Shown: piece after piece, positions 10,561-22,345 of the stretch
How the letters are laid out: each line of letters starts with the position of its first letter
How positions within the stretch are numbered: position 1 is the first letter of the stretch
DNA from: Myoxocephalus aenaeus
Lineage: Eukaryota; Chordata; Actinopteri; Perciformes; Cottidae
Assembly: GCA_038501785.1 (NCBI GenBank)
Contig: JBAMJR010000189.1
Span: forward strand, 6,716,001 to 6,780,000
Direction of reading: 5' to 3'
DNA length: 64,000 nt
Program-made: the position numbers and the translations under genes
The notes under the pieces: generated by a model
Seen by the model: the letters and a program-made list of their open reading frames with translations, nothing else
Told to the model about the DNA's origin: nothing
Databases searched by the model: none

Positions 10561-12660
10561 GTTTGGACAAGGAGCGTTTACCACACATACACACACACAT
10601 GCATACATATGAGGGATGTCCTAACTTCAGCTTTGCATGCAGTATTATTCCGGCAGTTCAAACCCTCCAAGAGATAAAAATCTGGGGGCTTTTTTTTCAC
10701 ATATAACTAATATCTGCATCTCGTTATTGCCAAATATTAAGCTAATTTCCTTAAATTGGTTTGTGTTTTCCATCAGTTATGTGAATATTCAATATTCTAA
10801 GGTAACAGATGCTTTTAAATAATGTAGTTTCCACTTGCAATTTTATTTTGTTCTTTCGGTCAATACGATCACAATCTTTTGTCTTTTTCACACCGGCTTT
10901 TTTTTCCAACCCCAGTTGAAATATAGAGCCACAAGGCCATTTTGTCTGCCAACCACTTTGGTTCAAGCGGAAATATCTCTACAATGTTAAATAGGTCCCT
11001 GTGAAATGTTGCACAGTCATTCATTGTCCTCGTTGCGTGAATCCAGTCAACTTTGGTGATGCCCAACACTCACTCGAATCACGCTGTACCTCTAGAAACT
11101 AAACGCCAAAATCCGGTCCTGCACTCTGAGATGAATGCTAACATGCCAAATATTTGAATATTGCTAACTTCATTCATGCTATCATGCTCTCAATAATCCA
11201 ACATGCTCGCAATAAGCATATGCTTATTGGTCCACTGACCAAAGAGTGCGGAATATGTCCATATATGGTTTTATGGAGATCAACTTTTATTGAACGACAA
11301 CACCGTTAGTCTTTTCTGTTGTTTGTTCTGTTGTCTTTTTTTGTATTTGTTAAAATATTGTTATTGTTGTTATTACAAATATTATCTTGTTAAAATACTT
11401 TGTCTTCAATATTACGTAATCATATCTAATGGATATAATGTGTTTGCGTGTTCATGTCTTTGTGTTCGCTATACTATTGTGACATTTTGTGACGTGTGTG
11501 TGTATTTTCCTAAATTGTTGCAAAGAAACAAAAAACTGTGACTCAAAATCCAGTCCAGTTTAGTCTGATGACAGTTGAGTTTAGTCTGATGCTTTAAACC
11601 TGACAAGCTGAAACCGTTCGGAAAACAACCTAAAATTGCCACCGAACAGAAGATAAACCCTACGTAACGACACTGTTTACCTGCGCACGCGATAAAGCAA
11701 CCTCCACAGCAGCAAGAAGGAATTGTAATAAACTGTAAACCCATATCTCTCATTCACGGCCTCCTTTACTGCCTTTGTATGAAGGAGTCCGGTATTAAAT
11801 GCATTATAAAAGAACAAAGGCTCTGTGAGCAATTTCATTCAGCGGCAAAATATTTAGTCAAATGTAGATTTTTTGGACGTCGTGTTTCTAAAGCATCTTT
11901 TTTAAAGTTATGTTAAAAAGTGTGTTTCATCAGATAACTATTTGTGACATCACACTGCTTCCCTCCACAAAAAGCCAATGAGATTCCTCCATTGGCTCCA
12001 TTGGTGTCAAACAATCGTTTATGATTCTTCCAGGTTTAGTTCATCAAGATAATAAAGACTGTAATCCTGAAACGAGCGGAAGTTGGCACGTGTTGCTGGA
12101 AGTTTTGTCGAAAAACGCGCAAAAATTCACTTCAAGAAATCACGGGAACAGTTGTACGTCGTGTTGTGACAGTTTCCCCAAACCTATCAAAGGTTTTGAT
12201 GCCCAAAGATTGTTTTGTTGCGTAATGTTGTCCCAACTGACAGAAAAAGAAGTTGGGACAATATTAGTGCTGGGCAAAGATGGACAAATGTAACTGATTA
12301 ATTGCATTATGTTCAATAATGAATTAAAAACTAGTGTATTGCACGCTTTTATTTCAAAGTAATGTTATCAGAACAATATAACAGGCACTCTCGGAGCAAC
12401 AGCAAGTTAACAACAGTATATCAATCGGTTTTTTTTCTTTTTCTGAACGGGTACCAGAAGAAACATTTGTCTTTTATCAGGAAACACATAAACAGTCTGT
12501 TCAGTAGTTTGTCAATACATTTTCTTGTTTTTGTTGCATATTTTTTGTCTGCCGTAATCAAAATGTATCTGGTTTCCTGTTTTGAGATACAGTGCTTTTA
12601 CTTTGAAGGCGAAAAATTTAGTTGAAACGGAAGTTGCATAGTGCGCCGTTGGTGTAAAGC
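10561..12660. other. Intergenic, nothing recognised
   Basis: AT-rich sequence with only short random frames. I see no gene, tRNA, classified repeat or clear regulatory signature. Confidence 0.35.
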
Positions 12661-12663
12661 TAC

Positions 12664-13954
12664 GGTCTTTAACTCTTCGTCCACTGGGACTGCAAGGCTG
12701 CGGTATGACACTCTCTCCATTTCTCTATGTTTCTAAAATATTCATAGCGTCGCGATAATACATCGCAGAAATATAATTTTACATCTAGATGAAAGAGGAG
12801 ACTTCCTGCTTCCGCACCCTGCACCCTGCAACATTTTACCATCATTCAGGCAAGAGTTAGGGGCATCGGCGTGTCATATGACGCTGTGCCAAGAAAGTCT
12901 CGTCACACAAAATCCTTCACCGTGATTTGTTGAATCATATGTCCGTCAACATTTGGTGAAATCAAAGAACCAATGAACACTCAAGAAACTCCCAAAGAAC
13001 CAGCATGTAACTACACACCTGAGCTCTGTAAACACGCTGGTGTTTTCACTCATAAAGAAGAGATTTTATGGCAAAGGACGCACTTTACTACGGAGGAAGC
13101 TGTGGCAGCGATCTTGCCGACGAGGACGAACCTGAAGGCTTTCACTCCTGCGACCAAGAGGAAGATGCAGACAGAAGGGATCCATTTGAAGATGGGTAAG
13201 TGTATTTAGATACTAGACTTTGTGTTGCAATAGCATATTTACGCTAGCAGAGTGAGCACATTTAGCTGGTCCCTTGCTGCTCGAGTCTGGCGTAACGCAG
13301 GTCTAACGTCATTTATTTTACAGAGAGGATTCACCACCACCAGTCCCTCTAGCACAGCCATTCCCACCAGCCCGGTTCTGTTTTCTATTTCTGAACATGT
13401 TTATTTAAAAAATAAATAATGTTGTGATGGTCATTTTTCATTTGCACACACCCCATGAAGCTTTATCTGCAGTATGAAGTCATTTCTTAGTCCCATTTTT
13501 ATCATGTTGGTGAAAGGTGTGAAAGACCAAAAAAAAAAGACTAAAAAAATGGTAATACAAAACTTGGCTTTAGAAATTTATTTACATGTAGCTACCATTT
13601 TATTCATATATTTCATTGCTTTTGTTAACCTAAAACCTTTGGTAACCCAATTTCCATCACCTAAACCTATATACCAATATACCACCTGAGTAAAGTTATG
13701 TTTTCACAAGAAATATGAAGAATTTCCAAAAATCGAGATTCAATTTTTCAGCTTTAGTCATATTTTCTCTTTACACTTTTGCCTTATGACAATGGTGCCT
13801 CATTATATAGATAGCTGATATTGTTCTGCAATCTATCATGTAAAACATGGGTATGTATCTTATATGCAAGTGCTTTAAAAGGTGAATTTAAGAAATGATG
13901 TCAAATCGAGAAAATCGACTGAAAATGACCTTAGTGTTCCAAGAGTTAAAGACC
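12664..13954 (+). mobile_element. piggyBac-like non-autonomous element
   Basis: Ends are inverted: GGTCTTTAACTCTT at 12664-12677 and its exact reverse complement at 13941-13954. TTAA, the piggyBac target, lies within both ends (12669-12672 and 13946-13949). Near 13066-13195 a two-frame remnant reads QRTHFTTEEAVAAIL and then ADEDEPEGFHSC...DRRDPFEDG, similar in style to the acidic N-terminus of piggyBac-type transposases, followed by a GTAAGT donor at 13196 and an acceptor at 13322. No catalytic core is present. The termini are clear. The superfamily is tentative. Confidence 0.5.
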
Positions 13955-14088
13955 ATCTGTCGGAGGGGTACACTACGAACGGTAACTCGGAGATAACTGT
14001 GGTTAACGCCGTTTCATACAATTTGTGTATTCTTCTGACGACAGAGTGTCTGGAGGCTCATACGCGCCGTCATTCGTTGCGATTCTAA

Positions 14089-14585
14089 TGCTGTGTTCAC
14101 ACCGAACGCGACACAAATTTGCAACGCGACTGACGCATTTGAGGTGGCGCGAATAGCGCGTTTGACGCGGGGCGAACAGAGCGAAGCGATAAGAGTTGAA
14201 ATTTCCCAACTCCGCCGACAAAATCGCGTGAGTCATAGTTGTGTCAGGAAACGGTATCCGTTTTACGGAGAAGCCAGACGCAGTTCCTGGAGGAGTCGGT
14301 GAAATTCACCGAGCTGTGTGCGGCTACGGATGGTGTTATGAACCCAAACACGAGGGCGTTTGATGTTCCGACATGTTTGTGACTTCCACAACAAGTATAA
14401 AGCAGAACTAGTGGTTATTTATTCCATAGTCGAAAGCTATTTTTCACGGAGAGACGCGACGGCGATAAGCCACGCCCCCTTTGTCGCGGTGCGATTTGTC
14501 TTTGTCGCGTTTGGTGTAAACTGGAGTAAACTGAAGCGGTAAGCGCGATGCCACAAATCGTGCCGCGTTCGGTGTGAACACAGCA
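14089..14585. mobile_element. MITE, 497 bp, TAA target duplication
   Basis: Begins TGCTGTGTTCACACCGAACG and ends with the inverted counterpart CGTTCGGTGTGAACACAGCA. TAA flanks both sides (14086-14088, 14586-14588), which suggests a PIF/Harbinger-type 3-bp TSD. The interior is CpG-rich ('gcgacacaaatttgcaacgc'). A related copy lies at 42798-43246. Frames inside are not coding. Confidence 0.75.
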
Positions 14586-14648
14586 TAAGGACGCTGGTTG
14601 CTGCATCAATGCTGTGTAACGTTAAGCCCCTCCCAATTCAAAAAAACA

Positions 14649-14696
14649 AAACATGCTGTTAACGCATAATAAAATCATGTAATCAATATATATCTC

Positions 14697-14735
<39 letters not shown>

Positions 14736-14770
14736 AATATATGATTTTATTATGCGTTAACAGCATGTTT
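14649..14770. repeat. Perfect 30-bp inverted repeat around (TA)n
   Basis: Arm 14649-14678 is the exact reverse complement of arm 14741-14770, with a 62-bp AT-rich loop that is mostly (TA)n. The match continues imperfectly outward through A-rich sequence. It may be a foldback MITE or a replication-generated palindrome. Confidence 0.85.
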
Positions 14771-14843
14771 CTTTTTTGTGTATATATATATACACACACC
14801 TTTAATATACTTTTATTTTTTTTAAATATATATAAAACAATTG

Positions 14844-14849
<6 letters not shown>

Positions 14850-14880
<31 letters not shown>

Positions 14881-15015
14881 TTTTAATCACCTTGTAAACA
14901 CTTTGTATCATCATATAATATATATATATTTCATATTTTAAAAGAATAGATATGTCTAGAACAATCTTTTAATCTTGTTTTAATTGCCTTTTAAAGCATA
15001 TATGTTTTAAAAAGT

Positions 15016-15064
<49 letters not shown>
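14850..15064. repeat. (TA)n tracts
   Basis: TA runs at 14850-14878 and 15018-15064, with AT-rich sequence between. The second run continues on the far side of the hAT element at 16049-16104. Confidence 0.85.
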
Positions 15065-15067
<3 letters not shown>

Positions 15068-15224
15068 TGCTGTCAAACGCATTTATGTCATAGTTAACTC
15101 GCGATTAATCGCAATTAATCGCAATTTTTTTTTCATTTTAATGCTCTTATCAACATGAAAAAGTGGATTGGCTTGCTTTATGCAAATGTTTTATTTTATT
15201 GAAAAACAACTGCCAAACAGGGCG

Positions 15225-15355
15225 TTACAAAATAAAATTATAAAGTGCACATTTCAGGTAAACAAGGGTTTACAAAATAAAATTATAAAGTGCACATTTC
15301 AGGTAAACAAGGGCATACAAAATAAAATTATAAAGTGCACATTTCAGGTAAACTA
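15225..15355. repeat. Three-copy tandem repeat of about 50 bp
   Basis: 'acaaaataaaattataaagtgcacatttcaggtaaac' occurs three times in a row with near-perfect identity, inside the hAT remnant. The repeating frame is not a gene. Confidence 0.9.
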
Positions 15356-15360
15356 GGGCT

Positions 15361-15364
<4 letters not shown>

Positions 15365-15432
<68 letters not shown>
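15365..15432. repeat. (AG)n microsatellite
   Basis: Uninterrupted AG run of about 68 bp inside the hAT remnant. Confidence 0.97.
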
Positions 15433-15434
<2 letters not shown>

Positions 15435-15559
15435 GTGAACATAGCAGTCAGGCTCTCGAAGGCAATTCGTAGGTCCTGTCGTTGGATGCGATGCGTATTA
15501 TATCAGCTAGACCCTCGTCCTCCACAACATTAACAGGCCGACACGCAGTAGCCACCCAT

Positions 15560-15820
15560 TTACCTATGGCTGCAATAAGTTTGTTCTTTGTTGTGGTGTC
15601 CATGCGTTTCTGTCATCCATTCTTGTCTGCTATGACGAGGGGGCGCAGAGTTAGCATCAGCTGTGTGCTTGGCCATCAAGTGGTATTTCAGACTGGATAG
15701 GCTACGATGATAGCTCAGTTCACAATGACAAAAGGCACATACCACTTTGGTCTTGTCAAGGGAATCATCTGACAACTTTTTGAAAGTAAACTTTCCATTC
15801 ATTAGCGTCTTATCATTCAT
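15560..15820 (-). pseudogene. hAT transposase N-terminal fragment, BED-type zinc finger
   Basis: An 86-residue frame begins MNDKTLMNGKFTFKKL and contains a BED-like zinc finger, CAFCHCELSYHR...YHLMAKH (Cys-x2-Cys, then His-x4-His), near residues 28-52. This matches the first exon of ZBED-type hAT transposases in fish. The frame ends without the RNase-H-like catalytic domain, so it cannot transpose on its own. It starts 229 bp inside the right TIR of its host element. Confidence 0.75.
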
Positions 15821-16045
15821 TTTGCCGTATCGCGCTCACCATTCATTCATTTCAAACCGTAACGTTAGCCTAGCTTCCAAGCCCAAACGGCGTGCCTATT
15901 GTTTTGCTTCCGGTTGAGCTACATCCGGCGTGGTGCTCGCGAGAAAACATTTTTTAAATGAAAATGCGTTAACGCCGTTAATAAAATTGACGGCGTTAAA
16001 ATTGGTTTGCGTTAACGCCGTTAATAACGCGCTAATATGACAGCA

Positions 16046-16103
<58 letters not shown>

Positions 16104-16104
16104 A

Positions 16105-16780
16105 ATAAATGAAGATTCTTATTATTACAACGAAGACTCTTTGCACTTGATTTTTCCAACCTGATCAGTGAGCTTGGGTACATTTTAAGTATTGTTGGGA
16201 GCCGTAACACAATGGAGAGCTGTAACTCTACGTATTGTCTGCAGCCTGCATTTCTGAGTCTCTGTTTGTCTCTTCGCCTGCCTTCCTCCTCACACCTCCT
16301 CTTCCTCTGCAGAGCCTCTCCTGCTGCTGTCAGAGCATGTGTACACTGAGTAAACCTCCACATGCCGATGGACCGCCTTCCGCATATTTGCGCTCAGCTT
16401 TATCAGACTCTCCATTTGGTTTCCCTCGTTCGAATTCATGCAGAAAAAGGGAAAAATAAAAACCTGCTACACTGACTGGGTGGAAAAAATAAATAAAACA
16501 TCAGTCACGATGTGTCGGGACTGTTTTTTATTTTTTCTGTATTTTGTCAGTCTGAGGTCATATGGTTTGGAGAGCAATCAGAAGGAAGGAAATTTGATTG
16601 GAAATGAGTGAATAACACCATCATCTTCCTATACCCGATTTATGAAAAAAATGCCGCTTTTGACCAACAAAACATTGATTTGAACTGCGCTACTGAGGCA
16701 CTTTAAAGCGCTGCTTTTTTACGCTGTTTAAAAGCAGTCGAAAATGCTGTTTTTTTAAGGTGTTATTTCCTCATGGTAAT
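16105..16780. other. Intergenic, nothing recognised
   Basis: Mixed-composition sequence with no supported gene or repeat. The stretch 16235-16440 is relatively GC-rich but has no coding signature. Confidence 0.35.
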
Positions 16781-16784
16781 GAGC

Positions 16785-17345
16785 CTCTAGTTCTGTTTTG
16801 CATAACCCAAAAGCCCAAGCGCTCCAGCCACAGACAGTGTATGAGAAGTGGACGTAGTCAATGTGGCGTCACCCGTTGGTTGGTAGACTGATGTTTTGAA
16901 GCCTTGTGTTCGGCGATTTGGCCGTCGCCATCTTGTTTTTTTTGCAACCAGTGAACAGGAAGTGACCATATTTGGACTGAGTAGGAGTAACGTAGAGACG
17001 CCATATACGTCTCTGGTGTTGACCTGTCAATCACCTTGTAGCCTTGTCCTAAAGCATCCCCTGCTTTATGGTCTGTTTGACTCTAAATGACCATCATTTA
17101 ATAAATGAACATCATGCTGTATTGAAGAAGACTTGAAACTAGAGATTGAGACATAAACTCATGTTTACAATGTTTACTGAGGGAATAAATCAAGAGAGAA
17201 GTGGAGTCTTGTATAGTGGAGATTTATATAGACTTCTATACAACCAGAGGAGTCGTCCCCTGGTGGTCAGGAGAGAAAATAACAGTACTTCACTCGGCAA
17301 AACGGAAGGTTGCCGCCTGGTGAAAATAGAGATTAATGTCGGATT
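16785..17345. repeat. Teleost interspersed repeat with CTCF-like tail
   Basis: Contains 'cattgactacg'-type and 'gccgtcgccatcttg' motifs and ends with 'tatacaaccagaggagtcgtcccctggtggtcagg' in two parts (17225-17270). I recognise this composite from percomorph genomes. The terminal part is the monomer that is tandemly amplified at 41.6-42.0 and 44.2-44.5 kb. The open frames across it are incidental. Confidence 0.55.
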
Positions 17346-18074
17346 TGGCTTTCCATAGTGAGGAGCTGTCTAAACATTTACTGGGGTGGGAGAAGCTGAA
17401 TGGCAAATTTCCAACTATCGTACAAGAAGATTAAAATTATAATATTTTTTGGAAGAAAATCTTCCAAATGTGACACCTCACAGTCTCAGAAAAACTAAAT
17501 AAAAACGAGTGTAAAACAAAACATTATAATAGTGACAGTATATCCCTGTTAATTACGTGTCCCATCAAATTAAAGTTTAATATCAGCCTTGCCCTTCAAA
17601 GTCCAACATCAATCGCCCCCTAGTCTCCAGGAAGTGTGTGTTTTGTGTGCATGTGTGTTTTGTGTGCGTGTGTGTGCTGTGTGTGTCTGTGTGTGTTGTC
17701 CCTGACTTCCAGCCACCTGTGTTTGCTCAGCAGCTTTCCCTCGGGCCGGGCAGAGTGAGCGGCAGCAGCCAGATAACACCAAGGCTGCGTTGGTCTGCAG
17801 AAAGGCAGCAGGGTTTTTCCTTCTTTTTTTCTTTTTTTTTTAATACAGTTAATCATCATCTCTGCTTTGCTTTGTTCTGTGGCTCAACATGGACGACGAG
17901 GATCTGCATTGTTTTGTGTCGGCTCCACGAGTGACACGAGGCCACGAGTCAAAAACCTGAAGCTTTCATGACGATGATGGTTTCATTTATTGTGGGATTT
18001 GACTCCAAGTTATGGACGCCCGTTTCTGCAATGTGATGAAAAGAATAAGATCTAGATTGTCATTATTTTTAAAT

Positions 18075-18405
18075 ATTAAGTTATAATTTAAAATATTAAA
18101 TCATCATTATTTTGAGATACTAAATCATTATTTTGAGATATTAAGTCATTTTGAGATACTAAATCATTATTTTGAGATATGAAGTCATTATTTAGATACT
18201 AAGTCATTATATTGAGATACTAAGTCATTATTTTGAGATATTAAGTCATTATTTAGATACTAAGTCATTCTTTTTCAGATACTAAGTCATTATTTTGAGA
18301 TATTAAGTCATTATTTTGAGATATGAAGTTCACATTTTTAGATATTAAGTCATTATTTAGAGATATTAAGTCATTATTTAGATAGTAAGTCATTCTTTTG
18401 AGACT
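18075..18405. repeat. About 21-bp minisatellite (aagtcattattttgagatac)
   Basis: Some 15 degenerate copies of 'taagtcattattttgagata', with length variants lacking 'ttgag'. No coding potential. Confidence 0.9.
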
Positions 18406-19480
18406 TCAAAATCTCCAATTTGTGTTTAAAACTAACTAAAGCTTTTCTAATAATTATAGCAGAGTAAATGAAGTACAATACTTCCCTCTGAGATGTGGGG
18501 GAGTAGAAGTAAAAGAAGACGCTGAGCAGCATGAGGATTCATTAGGAGACTTTCTGTTTGTGATTAATTAAGTCCAATGTTCTCTCTCTTTTAGCTCTGT
18601 GTTTGGTCTCCTCCACCTCCTGAGTGAAATATCTGTCACTTTAGCTGCTAAATGCTCCACTATGTTCACCAGCTGGTGTCCGTCTGCTGTTTGCTTCTGT
18701 TTGCTGCTGTTTAGGTCCTGAACAATAAAAAAACATCCGTCTGTAGTGGCTTGAAAAGGGATTAATGAACCAAAACAGTAAAATTGCGAGATATAAAACC
18801 AAAACAAAGTGAGAGATGCTAAAATGCTCAGAGCGGAGGGGGAACAAAAGTCATGTGATCATCACTACAAAGTGATCACATTTCCTGACACACATTTTCA
18901 TTCGATCCATTATTGATATTAACATATTGATTAGTGCCGCTTTAAAGGTCGAAATCGAGTAACTAAATGGTGCTGAGAAGCTGAGACAAAGATGACTTTG
19001 GGTCCTTTAAAAAATGTATTAAAAAAATGACAGTCAACCAAACAAGGATATCTTGTTAATTTCTAACCTCTTCTCTCTTAAATCAGCCGACTTGTGCAAC
19101 TTTAAAGATCTTCATCTTTTGATCTCAGCGTAAAAATACGTATGAATTTGTGGTCTCACGGCAGTGGGGCGTCTTTGAAACTGCAGATACTTAAAAAAAA
19201 AGAAGAAGAAAAAATCGGGTCCATCTTAAATAAACAGCAGTTTTCCATTCATGGAGATGTACAATGACGCTTTCTTAAGGTGAAAAGAGCTTAAGCGTCA
19301 ATCTGGGTGCCTTTCAGACCTCCAGCCCGGCCACCCAGAGAGCTCTGGGTCTGGGTGTTTTTTTGTTGTAGTGGGGATAAAAATTTGGCGGGGCAACGGT
19401 CAACTACTGCTAAACGTCAGCGTTATTGGACCCCGAATGTCATCTTCACTCTCCCACGTTTGAAGTGGTGGAGAACCCCC
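18406..19480. other. Intergenic, mostly unremarkable
   Basis: Includes a short AGTACT-family fragment at 18468-18520 ('gaagtacaatacttccctctgagatg'). Otherwise there is no supported gene or element. Confidence 0.4.
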
Positions 19481-19489
19481 CCCCCGCCC

Positions 19490-20240
19490 TTTCGACAGCC
19501 ATCGGGCTGAATATTTAGCCGCGGCGCCACGCGCGGGGATGCTAAACTTCAGCCGACCGCCTCCACGTCAAGGCGGGCCAAATAAAACAAAAAGTCCGAA
19601 GCCTGTCACCTGACGGTACAGTTCACAGAGAAAAGGGGCTCTGAATGACATGAAACCAGTTATATAGTGTGTTGTCTAATAGCTGGCGACGGAAGACCCG
19701 CCGCAACAACAACAAGAAAAGGGATGCCCGAGACGGCGCCTTGATTCATGGGAACGCCTCGACTCTGCCTTTGTGGCTGCTCCTCCACTGAGCAAATACT
19801 CCAAACTGTTCATTCCCCCGCCGGCCCTTTCTCTCCTCCGGCACATTGTTTGTGCCCTCGCATTTCATTCAGCCATGGAGGAGTGTGGGGGGGGGTGGGG
19901 GTGGGTGGGGGGGTTGGAGATTGCTCTCAGAGCCACTGAGCAAACAGTGTGGAGAAAAAGGAGCCTGCCATCTTTACTCTGTTCCCAGGAGAACTTGCCT
20001 TTTTTTTATTTTTCTTATTTGAGCTCCAAGCTGTCGAGCTGAGCCGAGAGTTTGATGTCAGAAAAGCTGAATTAATTGCTTTAAGCCAAAGGGGCGGGCC
20101 ACCCATCACCAAACGCTGCCCGAAATGTTTTATGGAGATTATTAAAGCTTTCCCGCTACACAAGGTGTACAAATATCGGCCGGCGGCAAAAAGAGTCCGG
20201 GACTTTTATTTTACAATTCTGAATCATTTTCACGAAAAGA
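19490..20240. promoter_or_regulatory. Candidate conserved non-coding block with G-run
   Basis: About 750 bp of repeat-free, GC-balanced sequence in the foxa2-pax1 gap. It contains AT-core sites such as 'gctgaattaattgctttaag' and 'atggagattattaaagc', typical of homeodomain/Sox-type binding sequence in developmental enhancers. A G-rich tract lies at 19884-19915. Frames on both strands overlap without family similarity. Regulatory role is inference. Confidence 0.35.
19884..19915 (+). other. G-run, potential G-quadruplex
   Basis: Runs of G9, G5, G3 and G7 separated by single T residues within about 30 bp, which satisfies the usual four-tract G-quadruplex rule on the + strand. Confidence 0.7.
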
Positions 20241-20279
20241 AAAATTGTGGATGTGTGTCGCTTTTCTGTTTGTCAACAG

Positions 20280-21000
20280 ATTTTTAAGCCTAAAGATTAT
20301 TTTGGTCCTTCCTCCAGAGAGAGCCAGGTGCACAATACACTGAACATATAGCGGCGAAGGACCACATCAACGTCCATTTACTTCACATAACAGCATTCAA
20401 CTTCAGGCAGCCATTGATTTTTTGCATGAAAAATCTATATTTTCTCTCATTTCAAAGTGTTGCGTCATCCAAATAACACGCGCTTCAGCTTTAATAGCAA
20501 CCTTTAAAGGGTGACATATTGCAGGTGGGGTACGCAGAAGACAGGTTAATAAAAGAAAATGGATTGTAATTGAAGCACACAAGGTGTTAGTTCGTGGCGT
20601 GGATCCTACACTTCCCATGATGCAAAGCTAAACATCGACTGTCAAACATTTTTCAGTGAATGCTCCAGAACTCAAACTACTGTCAGTCCTCCCTCAGGTG
20701 GACGAGGACGGCAAACGCAACACACAAGAGCTCACTCTGCATACAAAGACCTTCTCATTAAAAAGCCACCTCGTGCTAAAAAGAATCCCCGCTGCCATGT
20801 TTCTGATCTCCACTTAACATCCACGAGCAGGGTCATTCAATGCAAAGCACACGGCGGACTGATAAACACATCTGTGCTGTGTGTTATCAGCAGATTAGTG
20901 GCTCTTTGTTAACGAGGCGGAAAACACAGAGTGAGCGATCAAAACTCCCCAACAAAGCATCTGAGGGAGCAGAGGATAAACGTGCATCCTCCGGGGTTAA
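20280..21000. promoter_or_regulatory. Candidate conserved non-coding block
   Basis: Unique, repeat-free sequence with no convincing frame, including 'cagcattcaacttcaggcag', 'gaaaatggattgtaattgaag' and 'ctgtgtgttatcagcagatt'. It adjoins the block at 19490-20240. Proposed as enhancer sequence by composition only. Confidence 0.3.
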
Positions 21001-21159
21001 ATATTAAAAACAAATGTATTCAAGTTGGTCTCCGCAAAGAGAAGCAAACACAATTCTCTTTCTGCCAAATTGCAAAATTTACAAGAAGCTGGCGAGTTAC
21101 TTTTTCTCCAGAGTAAGACTCCAGATTATCTATAAATTAACTTTTTCACCAACAGAAAC

Positions 21160-22345
21160 ACAAAAATTACAAATTCTTCAATGGAGTCTGGTGGTAGTTT
21201 TCCATTCTGGTTCTTAAAACTACATTTTTGAAGACAACGTCTAACTGTTCTCAAAGTGAGCCGTCTAAATGGTGACTATAATACATACATACATACATAC
21301 ATATATATATATATATTATGGGTTAATTGTTGGGCAAACGTGTGCTGAATTAATCTTAAAAATCAGCCAATTTCCCCAGTTTTACAGCCAACAAGTTTTA
21401 AGACATAATGGTAGACTTAACTCACTATACATTGATGAAAAATGAGCAGAATATGACTGGAGTCTGGAGGTAAAATAGCATTATTCAAGAGCATGTCGTC
21501 TCACAGTGAGCTGAATAAATCAAATAATTCCCTCAGCGCTCCAAACCAGCTTGTAAACGCTGACTAAATCTGTATAGGAAAACAAAACCTATATAAAGTG
21601 ACAAACAACTGTCCACCGTGCTGAATAAATCTAAAGAATCCACCTAATTTGCACAGTTTTACAGCCAACAGGGTGTAAAGAAACAATGGCAGACTAACTT
21701 ACGACACATAGATGAAAAATTTGCAGAATATGACTGGAGTCTGGTGGTGATTTGGCATCCGGGTTCTTCAAACAGCTTTATTCAAGTCCAAATCTCGCAG
21801 TGTATAGAATACTTTACCAATAAACCGAATGATGACCGAGTTCCCTCAGCGCTCAAAAAACAGCTGACAAAATGTGTTTGTAATTTTTTTTTTTTAAAGG
21901 GTTAATTGTTGAATAAAAGTCACCAAATTTCCACAGTTTTACAGCCAGTGGTTTAAATAAATAAGGGTCCACTAACTCACGACACATAGAGCAGAATATG
22001 GCTGGAGTCTGGTGGTATTTGTGCAACATGGCTCTTAAAATAGCTTTATTCAAGACCAAGTTGACTCACAGTTAGCCGAATGCAATTACAAATAAACCAA
22101 ATATCGGCAGCATGGCCAGCCGGTAAAGGCTGAAAACAAATCTGTTTGTAAAATATATCTAAAAAGAGTTAGTTCTTGAACAAAATTATGGTGCTAATTA
22201 AATCTTAAAAAGTCACCCAATTTCCACATTCTTACAGCTCTTTAAGGTCTAAAGAAATACTGGTTGACTTACTCAATATAAATTAATAATCAATAAATGA
22301 AAAATTAGCAGAATATGAGTCTGGTGGTTCGGGGACATAATTCAA
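21160..22345. repeat. Diverged tandem repeat of about 270 bp
   Basis: 'gcagaatatgactggagtctgg' or a variant occurs at 21445, 21723, 21991 and 22308, spaced 278, 268 and 317 bp. A partial unit ('atggagtctggtggtag') occurs at 21180. Each unit also has 'tttccacagttttacagcca', 'gacacatagatgaaaaat' and 'agctttattcaag'. Divergence indicates an old array. Not coding. Confidence 0.85.

Larger units (their letters stand above)
15065..16048 (-). mobile_element. hAT element remnant with BED-finger exon
   Basis: Terminal inverted repeat TAGTGCTGTCA at 15065 matches TGACAGCACTA ending at 16048. Subterminal parts are rich in 'taacgccgttaa' and 'gcgattaatcgcaattaatc', as in teleost hAT elements. It sits inside a (TA)n run, so the 8-bp TSD would be TATATATA. 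It holds a transposase fragment (15560-15820, -), a three-copy tandem repeat (15225-15355) and an (AG)n run (15365-15432). It lacks the hAT catalytic and dimerisation domains. Confidence 0.75.

Noticed and set aside
14003..14609. Frames of 60-77 codons around 14.0-14.6 kb
   Set aside because: They cross MITE ends, and the relative at 42.8 kb does not preserve them.
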